The notes: generated from the letters alone by a model not told the origin. Counted from the first letter of the stretch, positions 16,403 to 25,670 are shown. The stretch is 64,000 nt of DNA from Bacteroidota bacterium (GCA_030835135.1 JAUQWO010000081.1:1-64000), one strand, 5' to 3'. Program-made: numbers and translations.

Positions 16403-19400
16403 ATGTCCCGTATGCGTTTCCTCTTTGCGGGCGTCCTCACACTGTGCGCGACCATGGCGTTCGCACAGGATGAGACCCGCTTGCTCCGCTTCCCGGCGAT
16501 CCACAACGACCGCATCGTCTTCACTTACGCCGGCGATCTGTACACCGTGCAATCGACCGGTGGCGTCGCCCGCCGGCTGACATCGGATATCGGGTATGAA
16601 ATGTTCCCCCGATTCTCCCCGGACGGGCAGGATATCGCCTTCACCGGACAGTACGACGGCAACACCGAAGTGTACATCATGCCCGCTGACGGCGGCGTGC
16701 CACGGCGACTCACCGTGACCGCGACCCTCGGCCGCGATGATGTCTCGGACCGCATGGGACCGAATAATATCGTGATGACCTGGCGCGACAACACCACGAT
16801 CATCTACCGCTCACGCATGATCGAGCCCAACGACTTCATCGGCCAGCTCTTCGGCGTCAGCCGCACCGGTGGCCCGTCCACCCAACTCCCCCTCCCCCGC
16901 GGAGGATTCTGCTCGTTCTCTCCCGACGGCAAGAGCATGGCATACAACCGCGTCTTCCGCGAATTCCGCACATGGAAGCGGTACCGTGGCGGACAGGCGG
17001 ACGACATCTGGGTGCACGACTTCGCGACGAAGACCACCACGAACATCACCAATGATCCGGCCCAGGACATCATCCCCATATGGTCCGGCACGAAGATCTA
17101 CTTCGCCTCCGACCGCGATGAACGCAAGCGGATGAACCTGTATGCGTACGACACCGCCACCCGCGAGACGAAGAAGCTGACCCAGTTCACCGAGTTCGAT
17201 GTGAAGTTCCCTTCCCTGGGGACGACCGCGATCGTGTTCGAGAATGGCGGATACCTCTACACACTCGATCTCGCCACGGAAGCCGTCAAGCGCGTTCCGA
17301 TCACGATCAAAGAGGACTTTGACAGCGGACGCGGCGGGCTGCGTGATGTCAGTAAAGAGGTCACGAACTTCGAGATCGCGCCGGATGGCAGCCGCGGACT
17401 CTTCGGCGCACGCGGCGATGTCTTCACCGTTCCCGCGGAACACGGCCCAACCCGCAACCTGACCGCGACGCCGGGTATCCATGAGCGCAACGCGAAGTGG
17501 TCGCCCGATGGCCGGTGGATCGCGTATGTGGGCGACGCAACGGGGGAAGATGAGGTCTACATCGTCCCGCAGGACGGCAGCGGGCCGGCGGTCCAGCTCA
17601 CCAAAGGCGGCGATACCTACAAGTACCAGATCGCATGGTCCCCCGACAGTAAGAAGCTCCTCTGGGCGGACAAGAAGCAGCGGTTGCAGTACGTGGACAT
17701 CGACAGCAAGACCGTGAGGCTCGTCGCGCAATCGAAGGAATGGGAATTCACCGACTACTCCTGGTCGCCGGACAGCAAATGGATCGCGTTCGCCCGCCCC
17801 GAAGAAAAACGGATGACGACGATCCAGCTGTATTCCCTGGAGAAGGGAACGACGCACGAGGTCACGGACGGATGGTTCAGCTCCGGCGACCCGGTCTTCA
17901 GCGCCGACGGCAAGTACCTCTTCTTCGTGTCGGCACGCACGTTCAACCCCACCTACGGACAGACCGAGTTCAATCATGTGTATCTCGACATGTCCCAGAT
18001 CTATCTCGTGACGCTCGCCGCCGACACCCCGTCGCCGTTCGCCCCCAGAAGCGACGAGGTGAAGATCAAGGAGGAGAAGAAGGATCCGGCAAAGAAGGAT
18101 GAGCCGGAGAAGAAAAAGAAGGACGCCGGCGTGGTCGTGAAGGTCGATCCGGAGGGTATCGCCACACGCATCGCTGTCCTTCCAGCAAAGGCCGCCAACT
18201 ACCGGAACCTCCAGTCCGTCGGGGACAAGCTGTTCTATGTGCGCGCCGGACGCCGTGATGAACGGCCGCTCCTCCTGATGTACAACTTCGAGAAGCAGAA
18301 GGAGACCGAACTCGGCACCATCGGAGGCTACGAGATCTCGGCGGATGGGAAGAAGATGATCGTCGGGGCCGATGGCGGCTACGCGATCATCGACCTCCCC
18401 TCGTCCAAGATCGATATGAAGGAACGCCTGAACCTCAGCGATATGAAGGTGCGCCTCGACCGGCGCGCCGAATGGAATCAGATCTTCGCCGAAAGCTGGC
18501 GGCAGATGCGCGACTTCCTCTTCGCGCCCAACCTTCACGGCGTGGACTGGGACGGCATCCGCAAGACCTACGAACAGCTGCTCCCCTCTGTGAACCATCG
18601 GACGGACCTCACCTACATCATCGGCGAGATGATCGGTGAACTGAACATCGGTCACGCCTATGTGGGCGGCGGCGACTACCCGAAGCCCGAACGCATCCCG
18701 ACCGGCCTGCTCGGCGCGACACTCGAACGGGACGGCGCAACCGGGTACGCGAAGATCGTGCGCATCCTGAAAGGCCAGAATTGGGACCGTGCCCTGCGCT
18801 CACCACTCACGGAGATCGGTGTCCGCGCGCATGAAGGTGACTATGTCATCGCGGTGAACGGACGCCCCACGCGCGAAGCGAAAGATGTGTACGAATCGCT
18901 CATCGGGCTGGCCGACAAGCAGGTGACGCTGACCCTCAACACGAAGCCGTCCACGGAAGGCAGCTGGACCACGGTGGTCGTGCCCACCGCCAATGAACAG
19001 CAGCTCTATTATTACAACTGGGTCCAGAAGAACATCGAGAAGGTCACGGCGGCAACGGATGGGAAGGTCGGTTACGTGCACATTCCCGATATGGGCGTGC
19101 CCGGATTGAATGAATTCGCGAAGTACTTCTATCCGCAGTTCGGTAAGGAAGGACTTATCGTGGACGCGCGCGGCAATGGCGGCGGCAATGTATCGCCGCA
19201 GATCATCGAGCGGCTCCGCCGCGAGATCGCGATGATCGATATCGCCCGCAACGGCAGCCCGTCCTTCGATCCGGGTGGCATCGTGCCGGGTCCGAAGGTG
19301 CTGCTGCTGAACGAATTCTCCGCTTCGGACGGGGACATCGTGGCCTACCGGTTCAAGACGCACAAGCTCGGTCCGGTGATCGGCAAGCGGTCGTGGGGTG

Positions 19401-19669
19401 GCGTGGTCGGCATCCGGGGCTCGTTGCCGCTGTTGGACGGAGGCTCGCTCAACAGGCCCGAGTTCTCACGCTACGACGTGGCCGGCAAGGAATGGATCAT
19501 GGAAGGGCACGGCGTGGATCCGGATATCGTCGTGGAGAATGACCCGGCGAAGGAGTTTGCCGGCCAGGACGAACAGCTCGACCGTGCGATCGCGGTGGTG
19601 AAAGAAGAGATGAAGAAGCATCCGGTGCTGATGCCGCCACCGCCGCCTTACCCCGATAAGAGCAGATAG
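16403..19669 (+). CDS. Tricorn-type S41 serine protease
   Basis: A signal peptide (to about residue 23, MAFAQ) sends this 1088-residue protein to the periplasm or outside. A WD40/PD40-type propeller region fills roughly residues 25-545, with repeated 'FSPDG' and 'WSPDSK' blades. A low-complexity Lys/Glu stretch lies near residues 552-575. The tricorn C1 core, a PDZ domain and the S41 catalytic C2 core follow. The nucleophile is S975-D976 in NEFSASDGD. His751 of the relay is present in ELNIGHAYV, but the residue before it is Gly750, where archaeal tricorn has a serine. It probably trims peptides. An ECF-type promoter motif precedes it. Confidence 0.9.
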   Translation: MSRMRFLFAGVLTLCATMAFAQDETRLLRFPAIHNDRIVFTYAGDLYTVQSTGGVARRLTSDIGYEMFPRFSPDGQDIAFTGQYDGNTEVYIMPADGGVPRRLTVTATLGRDDVSDRMGPNNIVMTWRDNTTIIYRSRMIEPNDFIGQLFGVSRTGGPSTQLPLPRGGFCSFSPDGKSMAYNRVFREFRTWKRYRGGQADDIWVHDFATKTTTNITNDPAQDIIPIWSGTKIYFASDRDERKRMNLYAYDTATRETKKLTQFTEFDVKFPSLGTTAIVFENGGYLYTLDLATEAVKRVPITIKEDFDSGRGGLRDVSKEVTNFEIAPDGSRGLFGARGDVFTVPAEHGPTRNLTATPGIHERNAKWSPDGRWIAYVGDATGEDEVYIVPQDGSGPAVQLTKGGDTYKYQIAWSPDSKKLLWADKKQRLQYVDIDSKTVRLVAQSKEWEFTDYSWSPDSKWIAFARPEEKRMTTIQLYSLEKGTTHEVTDGWFSSGDPVFSADGKYLFFVSARTFNPTYGQTEFNHVYLDMSQIYLVTLAADTPSPFAPRSDEVKIKEEKKDPAKKDEPEKKKKDAGVVVKVDPEGIATRIAVLPAKAANYRNLQSVGDKLFYVRAGRRDERPLLLMYNFEKQKETELGTIGGYEISADGKKMIVGADGGYAIIDLPSSKIDMKERLNLSDMKVRLDRRAEWNQIFAESWRQMRDFLFAPNLHGVDWDGIRKTYEQLLPSVNHRTDLTYIIGEMIGELNIGHAYVGGGDYPKPERIPTGLLGATLERDGATGYAKIVRILKGQNWDRALRSPLTEIGVRAHEGDYVIAVNGRPTREAKDVYESLIGLADKQVTLTLNTKPSTEGSWTTVVVPTANEQQLYYYNWVQKNIEKVTAATDGKVGYVHIPDMGVPGLNEFAKYFYPQFGKEGLIVDARGNGGGNVSPQIIERLRREIAMIDIARNGSPSFDPGGIVPGPKVLLLNEFSASDGDIVAYRFKTHKLGPVIGKRSWGGVVGIRGSLPLLDGGSLNRPEFSRYDVAGKEWIMEGHGVDPDIVVENDPAKEFAGQDEQLDRAIAVVKEEMKKHPVLMPPPPPYPDKSR

Positions 19670-19686
19670 CCTCTCAGGGCAACGCC

Positions 19687-19752
19687 AAAAGGAAAAGGGA
19701 AAGAAGGCAGAGCGAGATTTCGATCTTCTGCCTTTTTTCCCTTTGCCCTTTT
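19687..19752. terminator. Bidirectional terminator between the tricorn gene and folA
   Basis: A long imperfect palindrome with a perfect core (GAAGGCAGA / TCTGCCTT) and purine/pyrimidine flanks gives a T-run on each strand. It sits exactly at the convergent junction. Confidence 0.8.
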
Positions 19753-19817
19753 CCGCTCAGCCTCGTGCTGCTCTTCCCGCGCCCTCTTCTCTTGCCGTTC
19801 TTCGCTGCGCCTTCTCT

Positions 19818-20282
19818 TCACCCTCTCACGTAGTCCTCGAACCTGTACCCCTCATGCTGCTCGCTGGCCGCAAGGGTGTAGACGGTGCCCAGCAGATGGG
19901 CATAGGGAGGAAAGAACGTGTCGGCATCCGGTTCCTGATCCACCACCGTCAGATAGAGCAGGTCCGCCTTCGGCAGGAGCTGCGCATAGGTCTCCCCCCC
20001 GCCGATCACAAACACCACATCCTCCCCCTCCAACGCCTCCAGAGCCCTATCGATCGATGCATAGGTCTCGACCCCGGCGATAGCGCGGCGCGTAATGACG
20101 ACATTTCGCCGGTCCACCAGGGGCTTGCCGAGCGAATCCCAGGTCTTCCGACCCATGAGCACGGTATGCCCCTTCGTGATGCGCTTGAACCGCTTGAGGT
20201 CGGCGGAGATATGCCATGGCATCGTACCGTTCTTGCCGATGGCCCGGTTGTGCCCGACGGCCGCGATGAGCGCGAGTTTCAC
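19818..20282 (-). CDS. folA: Dihydrofolate reductase
   Basis: The frame is open well upstream, but the first codon giving the family start (V/M-KLALIAAVGHNRAIGKNGTMPW) is GTG at 20282, which overlaps the thyA stop (GTGA). The 154-residue product shows the folate/NADPH motifs MPWHISADLKRFK, VLMGRKTWDSLGKPL and FVIGGGETYAQLLP. It reduces dihydrofolate to tetrahydrofolate, recycling the product of thymidylate synthase, with which it is translationally coupled. Confidence 0.95.
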   Translation of the reverse strand: MKLALIAAVGHNRAIGKNGTMPWHISADLKRFKRITKGHTVLMGRKTWDSLGKPLVDRRNVVITRRAIAGVETYASIDRALEALEGEDVVFVIGGGETYAQLLPKADLLYLTVVDQEPDADTFFPPYAHLLGTVYTLAASEQHEGYRFEDYVRG

Positions 20283-21091
20283 ACCGCCACCGCGAACTTG
20301 ATGGCAGGGTGCGGGTCGTATCCCGAGAGCGTGAAGTCCTCGAATGTCAGGTCCTTCATCGGCTTCGCGGCGATCTGTATCGATGGCAGCGGGCGGGGGG
20401 CGCGCTTCAACTGCTCGCGCAGTCCATCCACGTGGTTCACATACACGTGGGCATCCACGATCGTGTGGCTGAACAACCCGACCGCCAATCCTGCTTCCCG
20501 CGCGAGGATGTGCGTGATCAGGGAGTACGCCGCGAGATTGAACGGGATCCCGAGAGCGATATCGCCGGACCGCTGGGTCAGGTGACAGTTCACCTTCCCC
20601 TCGGACACATTGAAGACGAACGAATAATGGCAGGGAGGAAGCTTGCTGCCGAAGGCGTTGCCGGGCTCCCACGCCGTGACGACCATGCGGCGGGAATGGG
20701 GATCGGTCTTCATCAGCTCCACCACCTTCCCGATCTGATCGACCTCCTCCACCTCATACGCCTTCGTCTCCGGATTCCAGCGGGCACTCGGGAACCGCCG
20801 CCAGTAGCGGCCATAGGCGGTGTCCAGGTTCCCATTCTCATCCGCCCAGGCATCCCAGATCTTCGTGTGCTGGCGCAGATTCCGGATATGGTCCTCGCCG
20901 GAAAGATACCACAACACCTCGTACAACATCGAAGCAAAGTTCACCTTCTTGGTGGTCAGCAGCGGATAGCCCGCGGACAGGTCCACGGTGTAGTGTTCAG
21001 CAAAGCTGGAGACCGTGTCGACGCCGGTGCGGTTGGTCTTACGCACGCCGTTGGTGAGCACGCGTTCCACGAGGTCAAGATACACTTGCAT
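20279..21091 (-). CDS. thyA: Thymidylate synthase (folate/ThyA type)
   Basis: The 270-residue enzyme converts dUMP to dTMP using methylene-tetrahydrofolate. It carries RTGVDT near the N-terminus, the catalytic cysteine C154 in LPPCHYSF and the dUMP-binding RSGDIALGIPFN. Length matches the ~264-residue family norm. It is the first gene of a thyA-folA pair with a 4-nt overlap. Confidence 0.97.
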   Translation of the reverse strand: MQVYLDLVERVLTNGVRKTNRTGVDTVSSFAEHYTVDLSAGYPLLTTKKVNFASMLYEVLWYLSGEDHIRNLRQHTKIWDAWADENGNLDTAYGRYWRRFPSARWNPETKAYEVEEVDQIGKVVELMKTDPHSRRMVVTAWEPGNAFGSKLPPCHYSFVFNVSEGKVNCHLTQRSGDIALGIPFNLAAYSLITHILAREAGLAVGLFSHTIVDAHVYVNHVDGLREQLKRAPRPLPSIQIAAKPMKDLTFEDFTLSGYDPHPAIKFAVAV

Positions 21092-21165
21092 AAGAAAGTC
21101 TGCCGTTCAGTGTCAGTGTGACGGAAAGAGTACCAAAAAGGGGGCCGAAATGCAACCGGCGTCCC

Positions 21166-21933
21166 TCAGGCACGCAACGGGTTGCGGATGGTCTGTACAG
21201 CCATGGCGAATGACGCACCGAGGAATACCAGGAAAGCGCCGGCCTCCAGCAGGATCGTGCCGGGTGCCCCGGCGCCTACCGTGGCGAACCGCAGGACGTC
21301 CGTGTGCCATGTCAGCGGATTGGCATACGAGAAGTAGCGGAGCCATTCGGGCAGGCCATCCACCGGATAGAACATGGAGCTGCCGAACATCAGCAGGAAG
21401 TACGCGACATTCAGAAAGGTGTTGAACATGTCGTTCCTGCGGATCCGGATCGCGAACGTGGTCAGGAAGAAGAACCACCCCGCGGTGCCGAGCACCTGGG
21501 CGACAGCGACAAGCAGCAATCCCGTCCATACGATCGGCGCGCCAAGCAGAAGCGCTGCGGCAACGATCGTGAGCGCGGCCTGCACGAGCGACAGCATCGT
21601 ATTGAACAAGATCTTCCCGATAAGGAACTCCGCTCTGGACATCGGATAGGTCAGGAACTCATAGAAGATGCCGTTGTCACGGTCGACGAAGAATCCATAC
21701 GAGGTATTGATCGCGATGCCGAAGCTCGCCATGGACAGCACGCCGGCGAGGAAGAACGCATTGTACGGCACCCGCATCCCGTCGACATCGACACCCGATG
21801 ACAACGCACTGTTCAGCCCGATCCCGAAGATGAGCAGATAGGCCAGGGGCATCAGGAGGTCATAGAATCCCCACGTCATGCTCGTCATGCGGATCCGGAA
21901 TTCGCGGTACATCACAGCGAGGATCATCCTCAT
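21166..21933 (-). CDS. ABC-2 type exporter permease
   Basis: The 255-residue protein has about six membrane segments in ABC-2 arrangement, including a first helix around residues 23-42 and a family-typical PMSRAEFLIGKILFNTMLS loop. Its start overlaps the ATPase stop by 4 nt (ATGA). The cargo is unknown; a drug, lipid or polysaccharide is possible. Confidence 0.87.
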   Translation of the reverse strand: MRMILAVMYREFRIRMTSMTWGFYDLLMPLAYLLIFGIGLNSALSSGVDVDGMRVPYNAFFLAGVLSMASFGIAINTSYGFFVDRDNGIFYEFLTYPMSRAEFLIGKILFNTMLSLVQAALTIVAAALLLGAPIVWTGLLLVAVAQVLGTAGWFFFLTTFAIRIRRNDMFNTFLNVAYFLLMFGSSMFYPVDGLPEWLRYFSYANPLTWHTDVLRFATVGAGAPGTILLEAGAFLVFLGASFAMAVQTIRNPLRA

Positions 21934-22907
21934 GGCTGCGGCCCTTCTTCCCTGGCACCGGGCCCCCCGAGCAATTCGAGGAAGACATCCTCGAGCGATG
22001 CGCTGTTCACCTCGAAGTGCACGATCGGCTCACACCGCGACAACGCGTCGAGCAACGCGAAGGTGGCCCCATTCGTCCCCTGGATGCTCATGGCAAGCGT
22101 CGTGTGGGTCGCGGTGAGTTTCAGCAGCGGGAAGGAACGGGCGACCTCCAGGATCTCGGGCCGCATCGAAGTGAACGTGACATTCACATCGTAGACCTCT
22201 CCCGCCATCGCCTTGATCTTTTGCAGATCACCGCTTGCGATCGTCCGCCCATGATCGATGATCGCGATCCGGTCGCAGAGCTCCTCCGCCTCCTGCAGGA
22301 TATGCGTCGTGAGCAGGATGGTCCGGCCCTGGCGGGCATGGTCGCGTATGGCATCCAGGGTCGCCCGTTTGTTCACCGGATCCATCCCGGTGGTGGCCTC
22401 ATCGAGGAAAACGATCGGCTTGTCAACCATGAAGACCTTGGCAACCTGGACCCTGCGCTTGAGCCCGCCGCTCAGGTCGATCACTTTCTGGTTCCGGTGC
22501 TCCGTGAGTCCGAATTGCTCCATCACCGCCTCGGCCTTCGACCTGATCTGATGCGAGGGTATCGAATGGAACCGCGCGTAGGTGGCCAGGTTGTCTGCTA
22601 CGGAAAGAAAGACTTCGACGGCATTTTCCTGAAGGACCGCACAGATCGATTCGCGGACACGGAGCGGGTGGTGTGTGACATCGAAGCCACATACCTCGGC
22701 AAGGCCGCTGGTGGGCCTGACAAGGGTCGTCAGGATCCTGAGGAGGGTGGTCTTCCCCGCTCCATTTCGGCCCAAAAGGCCAAAAATCTCACCTTTTTCA
22801 ATCTCAAGGCTCAGTCCGTCGAGGGCCCGGACGGCCTGGTCGGACCCCGGGTGGTAGATCTTGACCAGATCCCTGGCCCGGACCGCTATGGGGTTACCTG
22901 AAGGCAT
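21930..22907 (-). CDS. ABC transporter ATP-binding protein
   Basis: The 325-residue ATPase has Walker A GRNGAGKTT, a signature LSGGLKRRVQVAK and Walker B IVFLDEATTGMD. The C-terminal ~90 residues form the extension seen in DrrA/NatA-type exporter ATPases. The ATG has no Shine-Dalgarno and lies 5 nt after a -10 box, so the transcript is probably leaderless. The permease follows in the same operon. Confidence 0.92.
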   Translation of the reverse strand: MPSGNPIAVRARDLVKIYHPGSDQAVRALDGLSLEIEKGEIFGLLGRNGAGKTTLLRILTTLVRPTSGLAEVCGFDVTHHPLRVRESICAVLQENAVEVFLSVADNLATYARFHSIPSHQIRSKAEAVMEQFGLTEHRNQKVIDLSGGLKRRVQVAKVFMVDKPIVFLDEATTGMDPVNKRATLDAIRDHARQGRTILLTTHILQEAEELCDRIAIIDHGRTIASGDLQKIKAMAGEVYDVNVTFTSMRPEILEVARSFPLLKLTATHTTLAMSIQGTNGATFALLDALSRCEPIVHFEVNSASLEDVFLELLGGPGAREEGPQP

Positions 22908-22912
22908 GGGTC

Positions 22913-22942
22913 AATGTACGGAAGAACCCCGTGGAGTGTCAA
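22913..22942 (-). promoter_or_regulatory. Promoter of the ABC exporter operon (predicted leaderless start)
   Basis: On the minus strand TTGACA (22942-22937), an 18-bp spacer and TACATT (22918-22913), then 5 nt and the ATG. Confidence 0.55.
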
Positions 22943-23033
22943 GGGCATGAAACCGCCAACCCCATTTTTTCGTATAGGTTACAGGGAGGATCCCGAAGCC
23001 AGCAATGGCAGGCACCAGACTTGGAGAGGCATC

Positions 23034-24905
23034 ATGAACTTTCGTACCATCATCGGGATCACCGCCGTTGTCGGCGGGATCGCAGCCGGCGTGGCAGGCG
23101 AGAAGACGTTCGTGTCCTTGCGCAACTTCAAGGACCAGGAGCTCAAATCCGCCGGCTTCGAGCTCCGCCGGCCGGCAACGATCCATATCACCGGTCTGGG
23201 CGGCGGCGGCAATCAGGGATGGTCCTACAAGAGCGACAGGATGTACGCCTATGGATGGATCATCGATGCCACCACGCGCCGTCCGGTGTGGGAGATGTCT
23301 GTCCGTAACACACAGAGGTCCCGCAACGACCGCTCCTTCGACGGCGACGTCTCCCTGGAACCGGGCAGGTACGAAGCGTACTTCGCCGCGACCACGTTCG
23401 CCTATCATACCACGTTCACGCACTTCAACGTCAACGTCGATCACCGCCAGAAGCCACTCTTCGGCCCGGCAAAGGGGAACAACGGACGGCATTTCTTCTC
23501 CTGGATCACCGATTGGTGGAGTGATGACATCACGGACGAGTGGAATGTCCGTGCCGGGGGATGGGGCATGGACCTGTCGGCCGACGAATCGACCGCCCGC
23601 TCCATCAGTTCGTTCCGCCCCCCGTTCACGGATCCGGCGATCGTCTTCGCTGCAACGAAACTCGGCGACGATGCCTATGTCCAACAGGAATTCTCTCTCT
23701 CTGCACCCACGACCGTCATCGTCCGCGCCATTGGCGAGGGGATGCAGGGTGCGGAGTGCGTGGACTGCGGTTGGATCGTGAACACGCAGACCCGCGAACG
23801 GGTCTGGTCGGCCTCCTGGGACGATGCCGAACCCGCCGGTGGCGGACGGAAGAACCTGACGACCGAATCCGATGTGCGTCTGGACCCCGGGACGTATGCC
23901 GTCTATGCGATCACCGACGACAGCCACTCCAACGCGGACTGGAACGACGCGCCCCCCTTCGATCCCTACAACTGGGGGATCACCATCGCGATCCCTGATG
24001 AGAAAGAACGCCGCGCCTTTTCCCTTGCCGCCCCCAAGGCCGAAGAACCGGTCATCGTCCGCATTACCCGCGTGAAGGACAACGAGAGCCGCTCGGAAGG
24101 ATTCACCCTCAAGCAGGATGCGAAGGTGCACATCTATGCCTTCGGCGAACGCGACAATACCAGCCGCTCCATGGCGGATTACGCGACGATCATCGATGCC
24201 AAGACCCGTGACCGGGTCTGGACCATGGATGTGGACCGGACCAGCCATGCAGGCGGCGCAGCCAAGAACAGGTATGTGGATGAGGTGATCGCACTCCCGC
24301 GCGGCAACTACATCGTGAACTATGTCACGGACGACTCGCACGCGTACGAGGACTGGAACGACAATCCGCCGTTCGACAAGGAAAACTACGGGATCACGAT
24401 CACCGCATCCGGTGGGTGGAACACCGCAGGCCTCGTCAGCAAGTACGTCGAGGAAAAGGACAAGAGCATCATCGCGCAGCTCATCCGCATGAGGGATGAT
24501 GAGGACCGGTCCAACCGTTTCACGCTGGACCGCACGACGCGGATCAGGGTCTACGCGATCGGTGAAGGACAGGGGCGCGATATGTACGACTACGGATGGA
24601 TCGAAGACGCGCGCACCAGAACGGTGGTCTGGGAGATGACCTACGGCATGACGTTCCATGCAGGCGGCGGCCGGAAGAACAGGATGGTCAATACGTCCAT
24701 CGTCCTGGACAAAGGGGACTATGTGCTTCGCTTCCGGTCCGACGATTCGCATTCGTATGCGGATTGGAATGTCGACCCACCGGACGACCGCGAGTATTGG
24801 GGCATCACCCTGTACAGAGACGTCACGCCGGAGCCGCCACAGCCTCCCACCCCGCCGGAAGCCGGGGTGCCGGTCCCCCCTCAACCGGGGAAGAGACCAC
24901 ACTGA
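23034..24905 (+). CDS. Secreted protein with four copies of an unrecognised ~120-residue module
   Basis: The ATG at 23034 follows GGAGAGG and begins a signal peptide (MNFRTIIGITAVVGGIAAGVAG). The 623-residue product consists of four related modules, at about residues 25-140, 205-325, 340-460 and 470-590. Modules 2-4 share, in order, a YAIGEG-like strand, a 'GWIxDAxTRxxVW' turn, an AGGGxKNR loop and the strongly conserved DDSHxxxDWNxxPPxDxxxWGIT block. Module 1 lacks that block. The C-terminal ~35 residues are Pro-rich and there is no T9SS sorting domain. I do not recognise the module as a named family. Acidic residues and the repeated DDSH/DWN suggest metal or carbohydrate binding, which is a guess. 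Confidence 0.72.
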   Translation: MNFRTIIGITAVVGGIAAGVAGEKTFVSLRNFKDQELKSAGFELRRPATIHITGLGGGGNQGWSYKSDRMYAYGWIIDATTRRPVWEMSVRNTQRSRNDRSFDGDVSLEPGRYEAYFAATTFAYHTTFTHFNVNVDHRQKPLFGPAKGNNGRHFFSWITDWWSDDITDEWNVRAGGWGMDLSADESTARSISSFRPPFTDPAIVFAATKLGDDAYVQQEFSLSAPTTVIVRAIGEGMQGAECVDCGWIVNTQTRERVWSASWDDAEPAGGGRKNLTTESDVRLDPGTYAVYAITDDSHSNADWNDAPPFDPYNWGITIAIPDEKERRAFSLAAPKAEEPVIVRITRVKDNESRSEGFTLKQDAKVHIYAFGERDNTSRSMADYATIIDAKTRDRVWTMDVDRTSHAGGAAKNRYVDEVIALPRGNYIVNYVTDDSHAYEDWNDNPPFDKENYGITITASGGWNTAGLVSKYVEEKDKSIIAQLIRMRDDEDRSNRFTLDRTTRIRVYAIGEGQGRDMYDYGWIEDARTRTVVWEMTYGMTFHAGGGRKNRMVNTSIVLDKGDYVLRFRSDDSHSYADWNVDPPDDREYWGITLYRDVTPEPPQPPTPPEAGVPVPPQPGKRPH

Positions 24906-24915
24906 GAACGGCATG

Positions 24916-24952
24916 ATGCCGGGCCTCTGCAACGGGGCCCGGCATTCTTCTA
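24916..24952 (+). terminator. Terminator after the four-module gene
   Basis: A perfect 10-bp GC stem ATGCCGGGCC/GGCCCGGCAT (24916-24925 and 24936-24945) is followed by TCTTCTATT. Confidence 0.75.
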
Positions 24953-24959
24953 TTGGAAG

Positions 24960-25562
24960 CTACCGCGCGCCCCCGGCCCATGTGCGCAGCCGCGCATATT
25001 CAGTACCCGTGAGTTCCCTGCTCTGCCCCGGTTCCAGCCCGTCGAGCGTGAAGTCACCGATGCGGGTACGAACGAGCCGAAGGGTGGGATGACCGACGGC
25101 AGCGGTCATTTTGCGGACCTGGCGGTTGCGCCCCTCGCGCAGAACGAGCTCGATCCAGGCGGTGGGAACATTCTTGCGGAAGCGCACGGGTACCGGGCGT
25201 GGTGGAAAGGACGGCTCTCCGGAAAGGAGCCTCGCTTCAGCCGGCCGGGTCATTCTTCCCTCGATCAGAACCCCCTCCCGCAGCTTCTTCAGGGCTTCTT
25301 CATCGGGGATCCGGTCGACCTGGACGACGTAGGTCTTGGGATGCTCGAATGCGGGATCGGTGAGGCGATGGGTCAGGAACCGGTCGTCGGTCAGGAAGAG
25401 CAACCCCTCACTGTCCGCATCCAACCGGCCGACCGGGTACACCCCCTCCTTGAACGGGCCGAACGGCTTGAGCGACAGCCAGGCAGCTTCGGGGGTGAAA
25501 CGTGAGACGACACCATAGGGCTTGTACAGGAGATAACACGTTTTCGAGGTCGCGGAAGGCAT
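24960..25562 (-). CDS. rRNA pseudouridine synthase, RluE/RsuA family
   Basis: The 200-residue enzyme contains the catalytic-aspartate motif GRLDADSEGLLFLTDD (Asp near residue 48). It also has the KTYVVQV strand and the late REGRNRQVRKMTAAVGHPTLRLVR, typical of the RsuA/RluB/E/F group. It lacks an N-terminal S4 domain, as RluE does, so U2457-type 23S modification is the best guess. The ATG is 6 nt after a -10 box, suggesting a leaderless transcript. Confidence 0.92.
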   Translation of the reverse strand: MPSATSKTCYLLYKPYGVVSRFTPEAAWLSLKPFGPFKEGVYPVGRLDADSEGLLFLTDDRFLTHRLTDPAFEHPKTYVVQVDRIPDEEALKKLREGVLIEGRMTRPAEARLLSGEPSFPPRPVPVRFRKNVPTAWIELVLREGRNRQVRKMTAAVGHPTLRLVRTRIGDFTLDGLEPGQSRELTGTEYARLRTWAGGAR

Positions 25563-25568
25563 GACACG

Positions 25569-25597
25569 AATATACTGAGAGGGTACCTGCCGGTCAA
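25569..25597 (-). promoter_or_regulatory. Promoter of the pseudouridine synthase gene (predicted leaderless start)
   Basis: On the minus strand TTGACC (25597-25592), exactly 17 bp, TATATT (25574-25569), then 6 nt and the ATG at 25562. This is the clearest example of the leaderless layout. Confidence 0.65.
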
Positions 25598-25607
25598 GGC
25601 CGGAACG

Positions 25608-25636
25608 TTGCGGGTCTCACTCTGAATTGCTACTTT
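25608..25636 (+). promoter_or_regulatory. Promoter of the sugar-dehydrogenase-like gene
   Basis: TTGCGG (25608-25613), a 17-bp spacer and TACTTT (25631-25636). It is divergent from the pseudouridine synthase promoter. Predicted start near 25643. Confidence 0.5.
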
Positions 25637-25670
25637 ACATGAGTTTCCTGACCCCCCCGGGAACCGGGAA

